A stretch of DNA of 64,000 nucleotides from Planctomycetota bacterium. Lineage in GTDB: Bacteria; Planctomycetota; Phycisphaerae; WQYP01. The notes below the pieces were generated by a model that was given only the letters and a program-made list of their open reading frames with translations, did not search any database and was not told the DNA's origin. The DNA is taken from the NCBI GenBank assembly GCA_021800165.1, contig JAJYZF010000007.1, forward strand, positions 1 to 64,000. The letters are read 5' to 3'. A program made the position numbers and the translations under genes. Of this stretch, positions 42,053 to 50,814 are shown in pieces (position 1 is the first letter of the stretch; each line of letters opens with the position of its first letter).

Positions 42053-45000
42053 TTAGCGTGTCGAAATGGTCCCACGCGGTTGAATAAATATCAAGCCCGC
42101 GCGACCTTTAGTCATATCCCATATTATTTTGCGAGCTTGGCCGTGAGCTTGCCCATTTTTACTGCTGACCACCGCTTCGTGGCCGTTCAGGCCCAAGGCG
42201 ACGGCTTGTTGTTTATTGGCGTTAAATTTCAACACGTCAGCGGTCATGCGAATTCCCAGAAGTTCCAGGGCCGCAGCCTGAGCCTGCACAAAGTTGAGTT
42301 TCATGGGGCCACCCATACCCAGTTCCATGGCGCTGCTTCCGGCTTGCTTGGGCCGAGTGAGCTGCGCCATCAATCGTCGGCAGTCCAGCAAGATCAACCT
42401 GGCTCGTCTATCGGCCCGCGCCGCCGGGCGTTGGACGCGGCCGGATCCGTCCGGCGTGCCAACCATCGAGGCCTGCAAAGGATGCAATGGCTTATATACC
42501 ATGCGCACCCGTCCGCGCAGAGATAAAACCCCGGTGTTGCCGTGGTAGTGCAAGCCCTGCGACCAGGCAAACGCACTTTGCCCACGGGGTTGCTCAAGCG
42601 GACTGCTGTGGGGCTTTTTCGCCGCAGCCTGCCGCTTGGCCACCGATTCGCCGCGATAGTCTTCCAGCGACATCTGGCCGGGGCCGGCAACAGTCAAACG
42701 CCGGAGCAAGGCATTGTAATGCAGAGAATTCCCCTGAACGTACAAACGGGTTTGCAGGAGACCATGGGGATTAAAACTGGCGTTCATGGCGTTTAGTTGG
42801 TGGCCGGCTACGCCAAGGGCCTGCAAGTCCACCAGATGCAGTTGGTCGGTGGCATCGGGCCGTGCCGCAGTGGGTTTGGCCAGTAGAATTGTTAATTGAT
42901 GACAGGCTAGACGGCTTTGCTGGTCAGGCCGGGCGAGCAAATGGGCTTTCACATGGCCAACAAACAGGGCCTTGTGGCTGGTGCCGCGGTACCGCATGAA
43001 CTTTCGCCAGAGGATCTCCACGCCCGGCTTTGGTGCTGTGCCAGCGGATTTTTTACGAAGGATGACAAACTTGCCAGGCCCATGGGCGAAAATGGATTGC
43101 GATTTTTGATGCAGGATCAGGTCCAAGCCAGAAATGAAATTGCCCTGTTGAGTAATCGTGGCCCAGAGCGGAGAATTCACCGGGGTTCCGCCGGTGAGTT
43201 CCAAGATACCGGTGCGGCGATTTCCGGACATGGTTGTGGCTGTGGCTACGATGGGGCGGCCGGTGTTGTTGATGCGAAGTTGCACGCCGGCAGTGGCGCC
43301 AAAGCGGGTAACGGTGAAGCGGGCAGGTGAAGGTGATAAAGGACCGGAGGGTTTTGGTCGGACTCGGGTTGGAGCCAGGGTAGCTGTCAGATGTGGCGTA
43401 ACAATCGTGTAGGCCGCTGGTGCCTGGCGGTTATTGGCGGTGGCTGGGCTAAGTTTCAGATGGACATGGCCGATGGCCAGCAGGTTGTGCGGGACCGGAG
43501 TTTGGTGGCCGGCCGGGCGGAGGCATTGAATCAGCAATTGATGGCAGGTCATGCGGCTGGCGGGAGTGCCCTTGGCCGGGGAAGCCTGCGAAAGCACCTG
43601 CACATGGCCTATTGCCAGGAGGCGCTGCAGCGCCTGCGGGCGGTGGGCCAGACCAGGGGCGGTGAGGCAGGCGGCCAGCTCATCTGCCTGAATGGACTGC
43701 CCAACACGTTTTACCTGTGCTTGTCCACGGAGAACGACGCGGCGAACCACCAGCGTGGTGCGGCCGGGTTGTTTGGCATCCGGGGCCGAAGAAAGCTGCA
43801 AGCCAACGGACGTTTGCCAGATCGCCTGCCAACTGCGGGACAGCGTGCCGTGCGATGGATCCAGCATGGCTGTTCCCGGCCCCGTCAGCAGGACTCGGTT
43901 TGTTAAGCGATTGAAAGTGACCCCAGCACAGTGAACCGTGCCAAATTGGCTGCTATTTAAGGCAACGGTGGCGCCGGCACCGGGCAGCAGTTGAAGAATT
44001 TGCGGCTGGGTTTGATAGGTTACTTTTTGGGCCAATGCGGTAAGGGTTTTGTCGTCGGTCAGGCGCACCGGATGACCGGCCTGGCCGCGGGCTTCGAAAA
44101 AAATGTCTTTCGGCCCCAACAGATGCACCGTGGGGGGCAGTTGGGGGCGCATGATCATGGGGCCGGTCCAAGTGAGAAACAAATCGGCGCTGCGGTTCGA
44201 GTGAAGCACAGGGCTGGTGGTCGGCGGCGTGGCGATGGTGGGCCTGTTTGCAGGAGGCGGCGCGGCGACTGGTCGAGGCGACTGGGGGGCACCGCCGGAA
44301 AAATAGATGATAAAGCGTCGGGCCTGAATTTCCTGTGGGCCTACCAAGGCCTTCACATGGTCGATAAAATCCAGCCGATATACTACCGGGGCGTTGTCGA
44401 TTGCGGCCGCCGGCGTGTTCGCCTTTGTGGGCAAAGTTTCCGCGGGGTGGTGCTCCTCCGGCGAGTGGCTGGTCGCGGCTAGCGGGGTGGATGCCGGTGT
44501 TTGCCCCAAAGAGGCGGTGTTGTCGATGTGGCGGAGCACCAGACGAATGCCCTTGTCTATTCGCAGGTAGGTCAATTTTTTATGAGTCAGGTCAACCTGG
44601 GCGGTCAGCCCCAGGCCGTCGAAGTCGGCCTGATCGCTGCGCAGATGAATGGGGCCGGAGCTGGTGATGATGCCCTGCTGATAGTTGAATGAAAGCGGGC
44701 GTGAAAACCTAATTTGCATTTGCCCTGGCTGTCGCTTGCGTACGCCGTGGATAAAGGATTTCACCGGTCCTATGGTGATGGTGGGATGGCCAAAAAGTTT
44801 GCCCTTCCGCGGGTAAACGTGGCTGGACATCGCCCCGCCCACCTGATCCACATACACATCGCCCATATCGCTGGCGATGATGGTGGATTGATGGTCTGCG
44901 CTGAAGAATTGCATGCTGGGTTCAGTGAGCAGGTAGCGCCCGTCGCCTTTGGGAAGAGCCTGGCGCGCGCGGAGGACATATTCCAACACGCCCTTGGAAC

Positions 45001-45175
45001 TGCGCACCTCGACCACCAGATGGGCCATGCCCTTGGTGGTAAATACGGGAATAGGATGCACCGGTCGATGGGTGATTCGCCAGCCGCCGGTTCCAGAAAA
45101 GATGCCCGTGACCCACGCGAAAATAAACGCCACCACGATCAGCGTGGCCAAGTAGAGAAGGATTTTCTTTTTCAT
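42053..45175 (-). CDS. Giant LptC/OstA-like lipopolysaccharide-export protein
   Basis: 1040 aa with one N-terminal membrane segment (ILLYLATLIVVAFIFAWVTGIF) and an otherwise periplasmic, beta-rich sequence. Repeated units such as IRSDQADFDGLGLTAQVDLTHKKL and LLAIGHVHLKLSPA resemble OstA/LptA-type strands that carry LPS from LptC to LptD. LptC itself is ~190 aa, so this is several times longer, as though LptC and LptA functions were merged (inference). The position directly after kdsD-kdsC matches the order kdsD-kdsC-lptC in proteobacteria, which is the main support. No lptB is in the window. Confidence 0.65.
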   Translation of the reverse strand: MKKKILLYLATLIVVAFIFAWVTGIFSGTGGWRITHRPVHPIPVFTTKGMAHLVVEVRSSKGVLEYVLRARQALPKGDGRYLLTEPSMQFFSADHQSTIIASDMGDVYVDQVGGAMSSHVYPRKGKLFGHPTITIGPVKSFIHGVRKRQPGQMQIRFSRPLSFNYQQGIITSSGPIHLRSDQADFDGLGLTAQVDLTHKKLTYLRIDKGIRLVLRHIDNTASLGQTPASTPLAATSHSPEEHHPAETLPTKANTPAAAIDNAPVVYRLDFIDHVKALVGPQEIQARRFIIYFSGGAPQSPRPVAAPPPANRPTIATPPTTSPVLHSNRSADLFLTWTGPMIMRPQLPPTVHLLGPKDIFFEARGQAGHPVRLTDDKTLTALAQKVTYQTQPQILQLLPGAGATVALNSSQFGTVHCAGVTFNRLTNRVLLTGPGTAMLDPSHGTLSRSWQAIWQTSVGLQLSSAPDAKQPGRTTLVVRRVVLRGQAQVKRVGQSIQADELAACLTAPGLAHRPQALQRLLAIGHVQVLSQASPAKGTPASRMTCHQLLIQCLRPAGHQTPVPHNLLAIGHVHLKLSPATANNRQAPAAYTIVTPHLTATLAPTRVRPKPSGPLSPSPARFTVTRFGATAGVQLRINNTGRPIVATATTMSGNRRTGILELTGGTPVNSPLWATITQQGNFISGLDLILHQKSQSIFAHGPGKFVILRKKSAGTAPKPGVEILWRKFMRYRGTSHKALFVGHVKAHLLARPDQQSRLACHQLTILLAKPTAARPDATDQLHLVDLQALGVAGHQLNAMNASFNPHGLLQTRLYVQGNSLHYNALLRRLTVAGPGQMSLEDYRGESVAKRQAAAKKPHSSPLEQPRGQSAFAWSQGLHYHGNTGVLSLRGRVRMVYKPLHPLQASMVGTPDGSGRVQRPAARADRRARLILLDCRRLMAQLTRPKQAGSSAMELGMGGPMKLNFVQAQAAALELLGIRMTADVLKFNANKQQAVALGLNGHEAVVSSKNGQAHGQARKIIWDMTKGRAGLIFIQPRGTISTR

Positions 45176-45234
45176 ACTTCAGCACGTCTTGAACATCGGG
45201 TGCCGCCGGCCCCCCCCGGAGAGCCAGCCCATTT

Positions 45235-45735
45235 TTAACTGGTGTACCTGGCGATCACCTGATCCCAGATATTCATCTGTTTGCAGAGCCATTCGATAGC
45301 GTCGCGTACCGCTCCAAATCCACCGGGGACAGCGGTCACGTATTGGGCGGCGGCCCGCACTTCCGGCACGGCGTCGGCTACGGCAATGGGGCAGCCGCAG
45401 CGTCGCATCACCGGCAGGTCGGGAAGATCATCGCCGACATAAGCGGCCTGCGCGTCTTGCAGACCCAACTGTTGCAGTAAATCTCCGTACACTTCCAGCT
45501 TGTCGGTGACATTTTGGTAGACTTGGGTAATTCCCAACTCTTCGGCGCGGTGTTGCACCACCTGGCTTTCCTTGCCGGTGATAATGGCTACCTGCCGGTT
45601 AGAGCGTCGCCACATCACCAGTCCAGCGCCATCGCGAACATGGAATCGTTTAAGTTGTTGTCCGCTGTCATCGCGGATGATTCCACCATCGGTGAGTACC
45701 CCGTCCACATCCAGAATCAGCAACTGAATATCCAT
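45235..45735 (-). CDS. kdsC: KdsC, 3-deoxy-D-manno-octulosonate 8-phosphate phosphatase
   Basis: 166 aa from the ATG at 45735, with GGAG seven bases upstream. LLILDVDGVLTDGG is the HAD nucleophile motif (DxDGxLTDG) of KdsC. FHVRDGAGL, AIITGKESQVV, KLEVYGDLL and AYVGDDLPDLPVM are the remaining family blocks. It hydrolyses Kdo 8-phosphate to Kdo for lipopolysaccharide inner core. It lies between kdsD and the LptC-like gene, with ~60-nt gaps, in the same order as in proteobacteria. Confidence 0.9.
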   Translation of the reverse strand: MDIQLLILDVDGVLTDGGIIRDDSGQQLKRFHVRDGAGLVMWRRSNRQVAIITGKESQVVQHRAEELGITQVYQNVTDKLEVYGDLLQQLGLQDAQAAYVGDDLPDLPVMRRCGCPIAVADAVPEVRAAAQYVTAVPGGFGAVRDAIEWLCKQMNIWDQVIARYTS

Positions 45736-45809
45736 CAACAACTCCAAACTTTCAATCCTTCATGGTTCCCGTCGCGGATTTCGCAGCCTTTACCGCGAAG
45801 CGATCCTGG

Positions 45810-46835
45810 CTATTCCAAAACCCGCAGGGCCACCAGATCCTGTACGTCAATAAGGCCCACCGGGCGGTTGGACTCATCCACCACCGGTAATTCGTCAATG
45901 CGGTGGCGGTTCAACAGAGCCAAGGCTTCGCTGGCCAGCGCCTGACGGCCAATGGACTTTGGCTTCGCGGTCATCACCTTGGTCATCGGCATTTCCAACA
46001 GGTTGGCATACTGTCCGAGCTTGCGGCGAAGATCCCCATCGGTGAAGATTCCGGCCAACACGCCCTTTTCGTCCACCAGAATAACCGCTCCTGCCCTTCT
46101 ACCCAAGGTTTTATCCTGGGCCAGCACTTGCCGAACCGTCGATTTCATGGATGCGACCGAGATATTCTTGCCCACCACAAAGCTCATAGCATCGCAGACG
46201 CGGAGCAATTTTCGCCCCAGTGAGCCGGCGGGATGAAAGGCCGCAAAATCTTCCGCGGAGAAATGCCGGAGGCTCATCACGCCGAGCACCAAGGCATCGG
46301 CTACAGCGCTGATGCACGTTACACTGGTGGTGGGAGCAAGGCGCAGCGGACAGGCTTCTTCCAGAGCACCCAAACCGATACAGATATCCGCCAGACGCCC
46401 CAGCGAGCTCGATCCCTGGCTGGTGATGGCGATGGTGGGCACACGCATACGTTTCAGGTGATCCAGCAAACGAATTAATTCATCGGTTTCTCCGCCATAG
46501 GAAAGCAGCAGAACCAAATCCTGCCGACGTACCCGGCCCAGATCCCCATGCAGGGCTTCCACGGGATGTAGAAAATGCGAGGGCGTGCCGGTGCTGGCAA
46601 AGCTGGCACTGATGCGCTGGCCCACCAGCCCCGATTTTCCGACCCCACTGACTACCAGGATTCCGGCGGAATCCGGCCCAATGTGGCCATGAATAAGATG
46701 GATGGCCCGCACGAGGGCTTGGTCCATGCGTGCGGCGATGGCCAGAAGGCTTTGGGCCTCGGATTTTATAATTTGGCGGGCATCCTCCAGCAGGCGGACA
46801 TTGGACTGGTGGGTTATTTTTTTTGCCTTTCGCAT
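45810..46835 (-). CDS. kdsD: KdsD/KpsF-type arabinose-5-phosphate isomerase
   Basis: 341 aa. An N-terminal SIS domain (VVSGVGKSGLVGQRISASFASTG, with HGDLGRV and SYGGETDE) is followed by two CBS domains (MSFVVGKNISVASM and MTAKPKSIGRQALASEAL). It interconverts ribulose 5-phosphate and arabinose 5-phosphate, the first step to Kdo. Length and domain order are normal. No ribosome site is visible. TATATC on the minus strand lies nine bases before the ATG, so the mRNA may be almost leaderless. It is the first gene of the probable envelope operon running to 33006. Confidence 0.9.
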   Translation of the reverse strand: MRKAKKITHQSNVRLLEDARQIIKSEAQSLLAIAARMDQALVRAIHLIHGHIGPDSAGILVVSGVGKSGLVGQRISASFASTGTPSHFLHPVEALHGDLGRVRRQDLVLLLSYGGETDELIRLLDHLKRMRVPTIAITSQGSSSLGRLADICIGLGALEEACPLRLAPTTSVTCISAVADALVLGVMSLRHFSAEDFAAFHPAGSLGRKLLRVCDAMSFVVGKNISVASMKSTVRQVLAQDKTLGRRAGAVILVDEKGVLAGIFTDGDLRRKLGQYANLLEMPMTKVMTAKPKSIGRQALASEALALLNRHRIDELPVVDESNRPVGLIDVQDLVALRVLE

Positions 46836-46980
46836 TGGGCTAACGATATACGATTCAATGAGGCCTTGCCAGTGTCCTGAATTTCACCCGATCACCGATC
46901 TCCCTGCCTGCATCGGTGAAGGGCAAAGTGCGTGGGTGGACTGGGGTGACCCCGGAGGAGGGTAGGAGTAACGACGCGGA

Positions 46981-47205
46981 TCAGGACTTGGAATTTCTTT
47001 TGTCGTGGCGGGCCTTAGCTTCAGCCTTCCAGCCGAAAAATGTCATGCCGGCGCCAAATACAAGCAGCACCGCGCCCCAGTCCAGATTGATGTTAATTTT
47101 TTGAGTGATATGTGGAATGTCGTGCGTGGACACCGCTCCGTAGCCGACCAGGATAATTCCTACCAGCAAAAAAAATATACCGATTGGCAGGCGTAAATCC
47201 ATCAT
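46981..47205 (-). CDS. Small two-helix membrane protein next to the symporter
   Basis: 74 aa with two hydrophobic segments (LPIGIFFLLVGIILVGYGAV and WGAVLLVFGAGMTFFGW) and a basic, Lys/Arg-rich tail. The start is supported by GGAG six bases upstream. It lies 45 nt downstream of the sodium:solute symporter gene on the same strand and is likely co-transcribed. It could be an accessory subunit, as some symporters have small partners, but I do not recognise the family. Confidence 0.75.
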   Translation of the reverse strand: MMDLRLPIGIFFLLVGIILVGYGAVSTHDIPHITQKININLDWGAVLLVFGAGMTFFGWKAEAKARHDKRNSKS

Positions 47206-47250
47206 GATATTCTCCAGTGCGGCAGTGGCCGCGGTTGAGGTGTCACCATC

Positions 47251-49059
47251 TTACCAAAACCAAAGATTGATCAGCAATGTTAAAACCAGAGCCAAGACCC
47301 CCAGTACAACGGGCTTTTTCCACCAGGGTAGCTGGTGGTCCTGTTCCGGCTTGGGGGTAAGCTGATAAACCAGGCCCACCATTTCTTCATTGGTTTTCTT
47401 CTTGGTGAACAAACTCACCACAATGGTGGCACCGGCGCCGGCGCAAAACGCCCACACCGCCCCCCAGAATGCACCGGTAGTGTTATTGTTATAGTGATGC
47501 CATAGCGGCAGGCCCGGGTACGATCTAAATATCCATAGCGTTACCGAGGTACCGGTGCCCACCAGCAATCCCCAAAGTCCACCGGCCGGTGTGGTGAAGC
47601 TGGCAAACATGCCCAATAGAAAAACAGCGATGAGGGGCGCGTTGACCACCCCGAAAATCGTCTGCGTGTAGCCCATGATACCCGATTGACCGCGCACTAC
47701 GTACGCAAATGCCACGCTGATCACCACACCGACCACGGTTAAAATTCTACCCACCCACAGGTAATGCCGGTCCGGAGCCTGGGGACGGATGAACACCGCA
47801 TAAAGGTCATAAGTGACTACGGTGTTGAAGGCTGTAACATTGCCGGCCATCCCGGACATAAACGATGCCATCAGGGCGGTCAGCCCAAGACCTAAGAGGC
47901 CAGCGGGATAATACCGGGCCAGCATCAGCGGCATAACATTATTAAACGATTCCGTTGCCGGGATCAGATGGCCATGTACGGTGGTATTGCCGGGGAAAAG
48001 ATGCGGTAACAGAGGCAGGGCCAGCACGCCTGGAAGAATGACAATAAAAGGAAAAATCATTTTAGGGAATGCCGCCAACAGCGGAGTCCGTTGAGCGTCA
48101 TTCATATCTTTGGCGGCCAACGCCCGCTGCACCACCAGGAAGTTGGTGCACCAGTAAGAAAAGGATAAAACAAAACCCAGCCCCAGCACAATTCCGGGCC
48201 AGGTGATATGCATCGGATTGTTCTGGGTGAGTGTGTTGTGAAAGGTGTGCAGCCATTGACCCGCGGCCAATTGGTGCACGGCTTTTCCCGGTTGTGAGGC
48301 GGCGGCCGCAACCTGGTCCGGGGTTAAAAATGGCAACTGATGGGTGGATATCCACTTTTTGAAGTGCGACCAGCCATGGTTGGCGACCAGGGCTATGATA
48401 CTCAATGGGGCGATTCCCAGCACAATCAAGAAAAACTGCAGCACTTCATTGTAGATGCTCGCCGTCAGACCGCCGAGGAAGGTATAAACCAAGACTACGG
48501 CCGCCGATACCCATACGCTGGGGCCGAAGTGCCAGCCCAGAAAGTCTTGCATGACCACTGCCAGAGCGTACATACTGATGCCGGAAATAGCTGGCGTGAA
48601 GAGGGTAAAGGTGATTGCGTTGATAAAACGGGCACCTTCGTTGTATCGTTTTTTAAGAAACTCGGGCACGCTGCGCACCTTGCTGCCGTAGAAGAAGGGC
48701 ATCATGGCGATACCCATGAAAACCATGGCGGGAATAGCCCCAATCCAATAATAATTGGCGGTCATCATGCCGTATTCATAGCCTTGCTGGGACATGCCCA
48801 TGACTTCCAACGCTCCCAGATTGGCGGAAATAAATGCCAAGCCGGTAATCCATGCCGGGATGCGCCGACCCGAAAGAAAAAAGTCCTCGCTGGTCTGGTG
48901 GCCCCGTCCGGTAATGACTCCGATGGCAATGACAAACACGAAATAAACACCCATGATGACGTAATCGATGGGGTGGGCCTTCAACACCGGCCCGCCCAAG
49001 GTGGCGGCCAAATGTGGTATTGCGGTTGCAAGGTGCCCGCTGGACAAGGCATGAATCAT
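47251..49059 (-). CDS. Sodium:solute symporter (SSS family)
   Basis: 602 aa from the ATG at 49059, with AGAGGAA seven bases upstream; a longer frame from 49107 lacks support. About 14 membrane segments start at IDYVIMGVYFVFVIAIGV. TSEDFFLSGRRIPAWITGLAFISANLGALEVMG is the SSS signature (helix 1 sodium site region). GLTALMASFMSGMAGNVTAFNTV matches the helix with the second sodium site. SSS proteins import sugars, amino acids or other organics with sodium; the substrate is not evident, although a sugar is plausible given the nearby locus. Confidence 0.85.
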   Translation of the reverse strand: MIHALSSGHLATAIPHLAATLGGPVLKAHPIDYVIMGVYFVFVIAIGVITGRGHQTSEDFFLSGRRIPAWITGLAFISANLGALEVMGMSQQGYEYGMMTANYYWIGAIPAMVFMGIAMMPFFYGSKVRSVPEFLKKRYNEGARFINAITFTLFTPAISGISMYALAVVMQDFLGWHFGPSVWVSAAVVLVYTFLGGLTASIYNEVLQFFLIVLGIAPLSIIALVANHGWSHFKKWISTHQLPFLTPDQVAAAASQPGKAVHQLAAGQWLHTFHNTLTQNNPMHITWPGIVLGLGFVLSFSYWCTNFLVVQRALAAKDMNDAQRTPLLAAFPKMIFPFIVILPGVLALPLLPHLFPGNTTVHGHLIPATESFNNVMPLMLARYYPAGLLGLGLTALMASFMSGMAGNVTAFNTVVTYDLYAVFIRPQAPDRHYLWVGRILTVVGVVISVAFAYVVRGQSGIMGYTQTIFGVVNAPLIAVFLLGMFASFTTPAGGLWGLLVGTGTSVTLWIFRSYPGLPLWHHYNNNTTGAFWGAVWAFCAGAGATIVVSLFTKKKTNEEMVGLVYQLTPKPEQDHQLPWWKKPVVLGVLALVLTLLINLWFW

Positions 49060-49592
49060 ACTGAGGTTCCTCTTTATATAGCCGCAAAATGCCGACCGCC
49101 ACTGCATCCCGTGGTCAATTTTTCAGGCTCGAATGCCCATTGGCAAGAACGCCATGAACCACGAGGGTGGTGTAAAGTTGGGTGGATGATAACCAAAGCC
49201 GGAGAAGATTCAAGTGAAATTTAGCAGTGCGCCTCCAAACCGGGCGGGTTGTTTCCACCGCCGTGGCCACGTTGCTGCTTATCCGGCGTTTTTGGCTGCC
49301 TGGCTGGTCGTGGTGCAATTTAGCGCACGCCACGGCCGCCAATGGACAGGTGCTCGGCGGGGATGGCGGCGTCGCTTTAATAAATCCAGACCGGCCTGCG
49401 GGCGGAAAACGGTCCGCGGGCCGGCACTGCTGCTTTCGCCAAGCGGGTAAATTGACTCTTCGGGGTGTCCACCAGCATATCTACCGGTAAATAAACCGGC
49501 TGCGGATGGCGGCGGCGTGTTTTGCCGCTAGAATACCTCCGCGGTCCATGGAAGCTCCAGCGACCGGTAACAAAGGATGGTAAAATACGGCG
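49060..49592. other. Divergent intergenic region; -10 box abuts the aminotransferase start
   Basis: 533 nt between the symporter and the class V aminotransferase. Frames in it have no ribosome site or recognisable product, and I see no RNA gene. The end contains TAAAAT (49581-49586) exactly six bases before the ATG at 49593, which would put transcription at the A of the start codon. The matching -35 is poor. Confidence 0.5.
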
Positions 49593-50771
49593 ATGGACAC
49601 CAACGATAAAGTTATTTATTTGGACAATGCGGCTACCAGTTGGCCCAAACCACCAGTGGTCAGCCAGGCGATGAGCGAATTTCTGGCCAAAGATGCCGCC
49701 AATCCGGGGCGGGCAGGTCATCGCATGGCCGTGGCTGCGGAAAAGATGCTCGATCAGGCGCGTGGGCAGCTTACGGAGTTCATCGGTGGAACCGATTCCC
49801 ATCGCCTGATTTTCACGATGAATTGCACCGATGCCCTGAATATCGCGTTCAAGGGTTTTCTGCGTGCCGGGGATCATGTCATTACCACGACGCTGGAGCA
49901 CAACAGCGTCAGTCGTCCGTTGCAGGCCATGGCCGATGGGGGTTTTATTTCGCTGACGCGTGTGGAATTTTCGCCGCGGACGGGAGTGATTGACCCGGCG
50001 GATGTCCAGCGGGCCATTGGCCCTAAAACCCGGCTGATTGCCCTAAGCCATGCCGGCAATGTGCTCGGAACGGTGCAGCCGGCCACGGAAGTGGGGCGTA
50101 TTGCGCAAGAGCACGGCGTAAAATTTTTGCTGGATATGGCTCAGACCATGGGTGTTATTCCCATTGACGTGGTGCGGCAACATGTTGATATGCTGGCTTT
50201 CCCGGGTCATAAATCGCTTTTAGGGCCAACCGGAACCGGGGGGCTTTACGTGCATACCAGCGTGTCCGTGGCGGATCTGGCGGCATTCCGCGAAGGGGGC
50301 ACCGGCGGGGATTCATCAAGTCCTTTGCAGCCCCGCATTTTTCCCTATTTCCTGGAAGGCGGCACCCCCAACACGGTGGGAGTGGCCGGTCTGGCGGCGG
50401 CGGCGCGATACGTGCAGGGCTTCGGGCCGGAAAAAATTCTCGCCCATGAACGTCAACTGGTGCAGCGGTTCGTGGACGCCGCGGGTGATATTGACGGCGT
50501 CATCATCTATGGTCCTACGGGTGCCAACGCTGCGGCCAATCGCGTGGGCACCATCAGCTTCAACGTGGATGGCCATAGTCCGCATGAAATCGGAGGTATT
50601 TTGGATGAGGCCTTTTCCATGGCAGTACGTCCCGGCCTGCACTGCTCGCCTTACGCCCATAAACAAATTGGTTCCTTCCCGGAAGGCACGGTGCGTTTAA
50701 GCCCGGGCCATTTTAATACGTCCGATGATATCGACGCACTGGTCGCAGCGTTACGGGAAATCACGGCATAA
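49593..50771 (+). CDS. Class V aminotransferase (cysteine desulfurase-like)
   Basis: 392 aa. IYLDNAATSWPKPP is the N-terminal signature, TTLEHNSVSRPL contains the His that stacks on the cofactor, and FPGHKSLLGPTGTGGLYV carries the PLP-binding Lys. RPGLHCSPYAHK has a conserved Cys, as in SufS/CsdA-like desulfurases that release sulfur from cysteine. No suf/isc scaffold gene is adjacent, so its sulfur acceptor is unknown. The gatB gene follows after 43 nt. The start looks leaderless (see the upstream region). Confidence 0.85.
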   Translation: MDTNDKVIYLDNAATSWPKPPVVSQAMSEFLAKDAANPGRAGHRMAVAAEKMLDQARGQLTEFIGGTDSHRLIFTMNCTDALNIAFKGFLRAGDHVITTTLEHNSVSRPLQAMADGGFISLTRVEFSPRTGVIDPADVQRAIGPKTRLIALSHAGNVLGTVQPATEVGRIAQEHGVKFLLDMAQTMGVIPIDVVRQHVDMLAFPGHKSLLGPTGTGGLYVHTSVSVADLAAFREGGTGGDSSSPLQPRIFPYFLEGGTPNTVGVAGLAAAARYVQGFGPEKILAHERQLVQRFVDAAGDIDGVIIYGPTGANAAANRVGTISFNVDGHSPHEIGGILDEAFSMAVRPGLHCSPYAHKQIGSFPEGTVRLSPGHFNTSDDIDALVAALREITA

Positions 50772-50814
50772 AGAAATAATGGATATTTCCGGCCTTGGGC
50801 CGTTTGGAGTCACC

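Noticed and set aside
49214-49490. 78- and 87-codon frames before the class V aminotransferase
   Set aside because: Overlapping frames with Arg/Gly-rich products, no ribosome site, and they end before the promoter.
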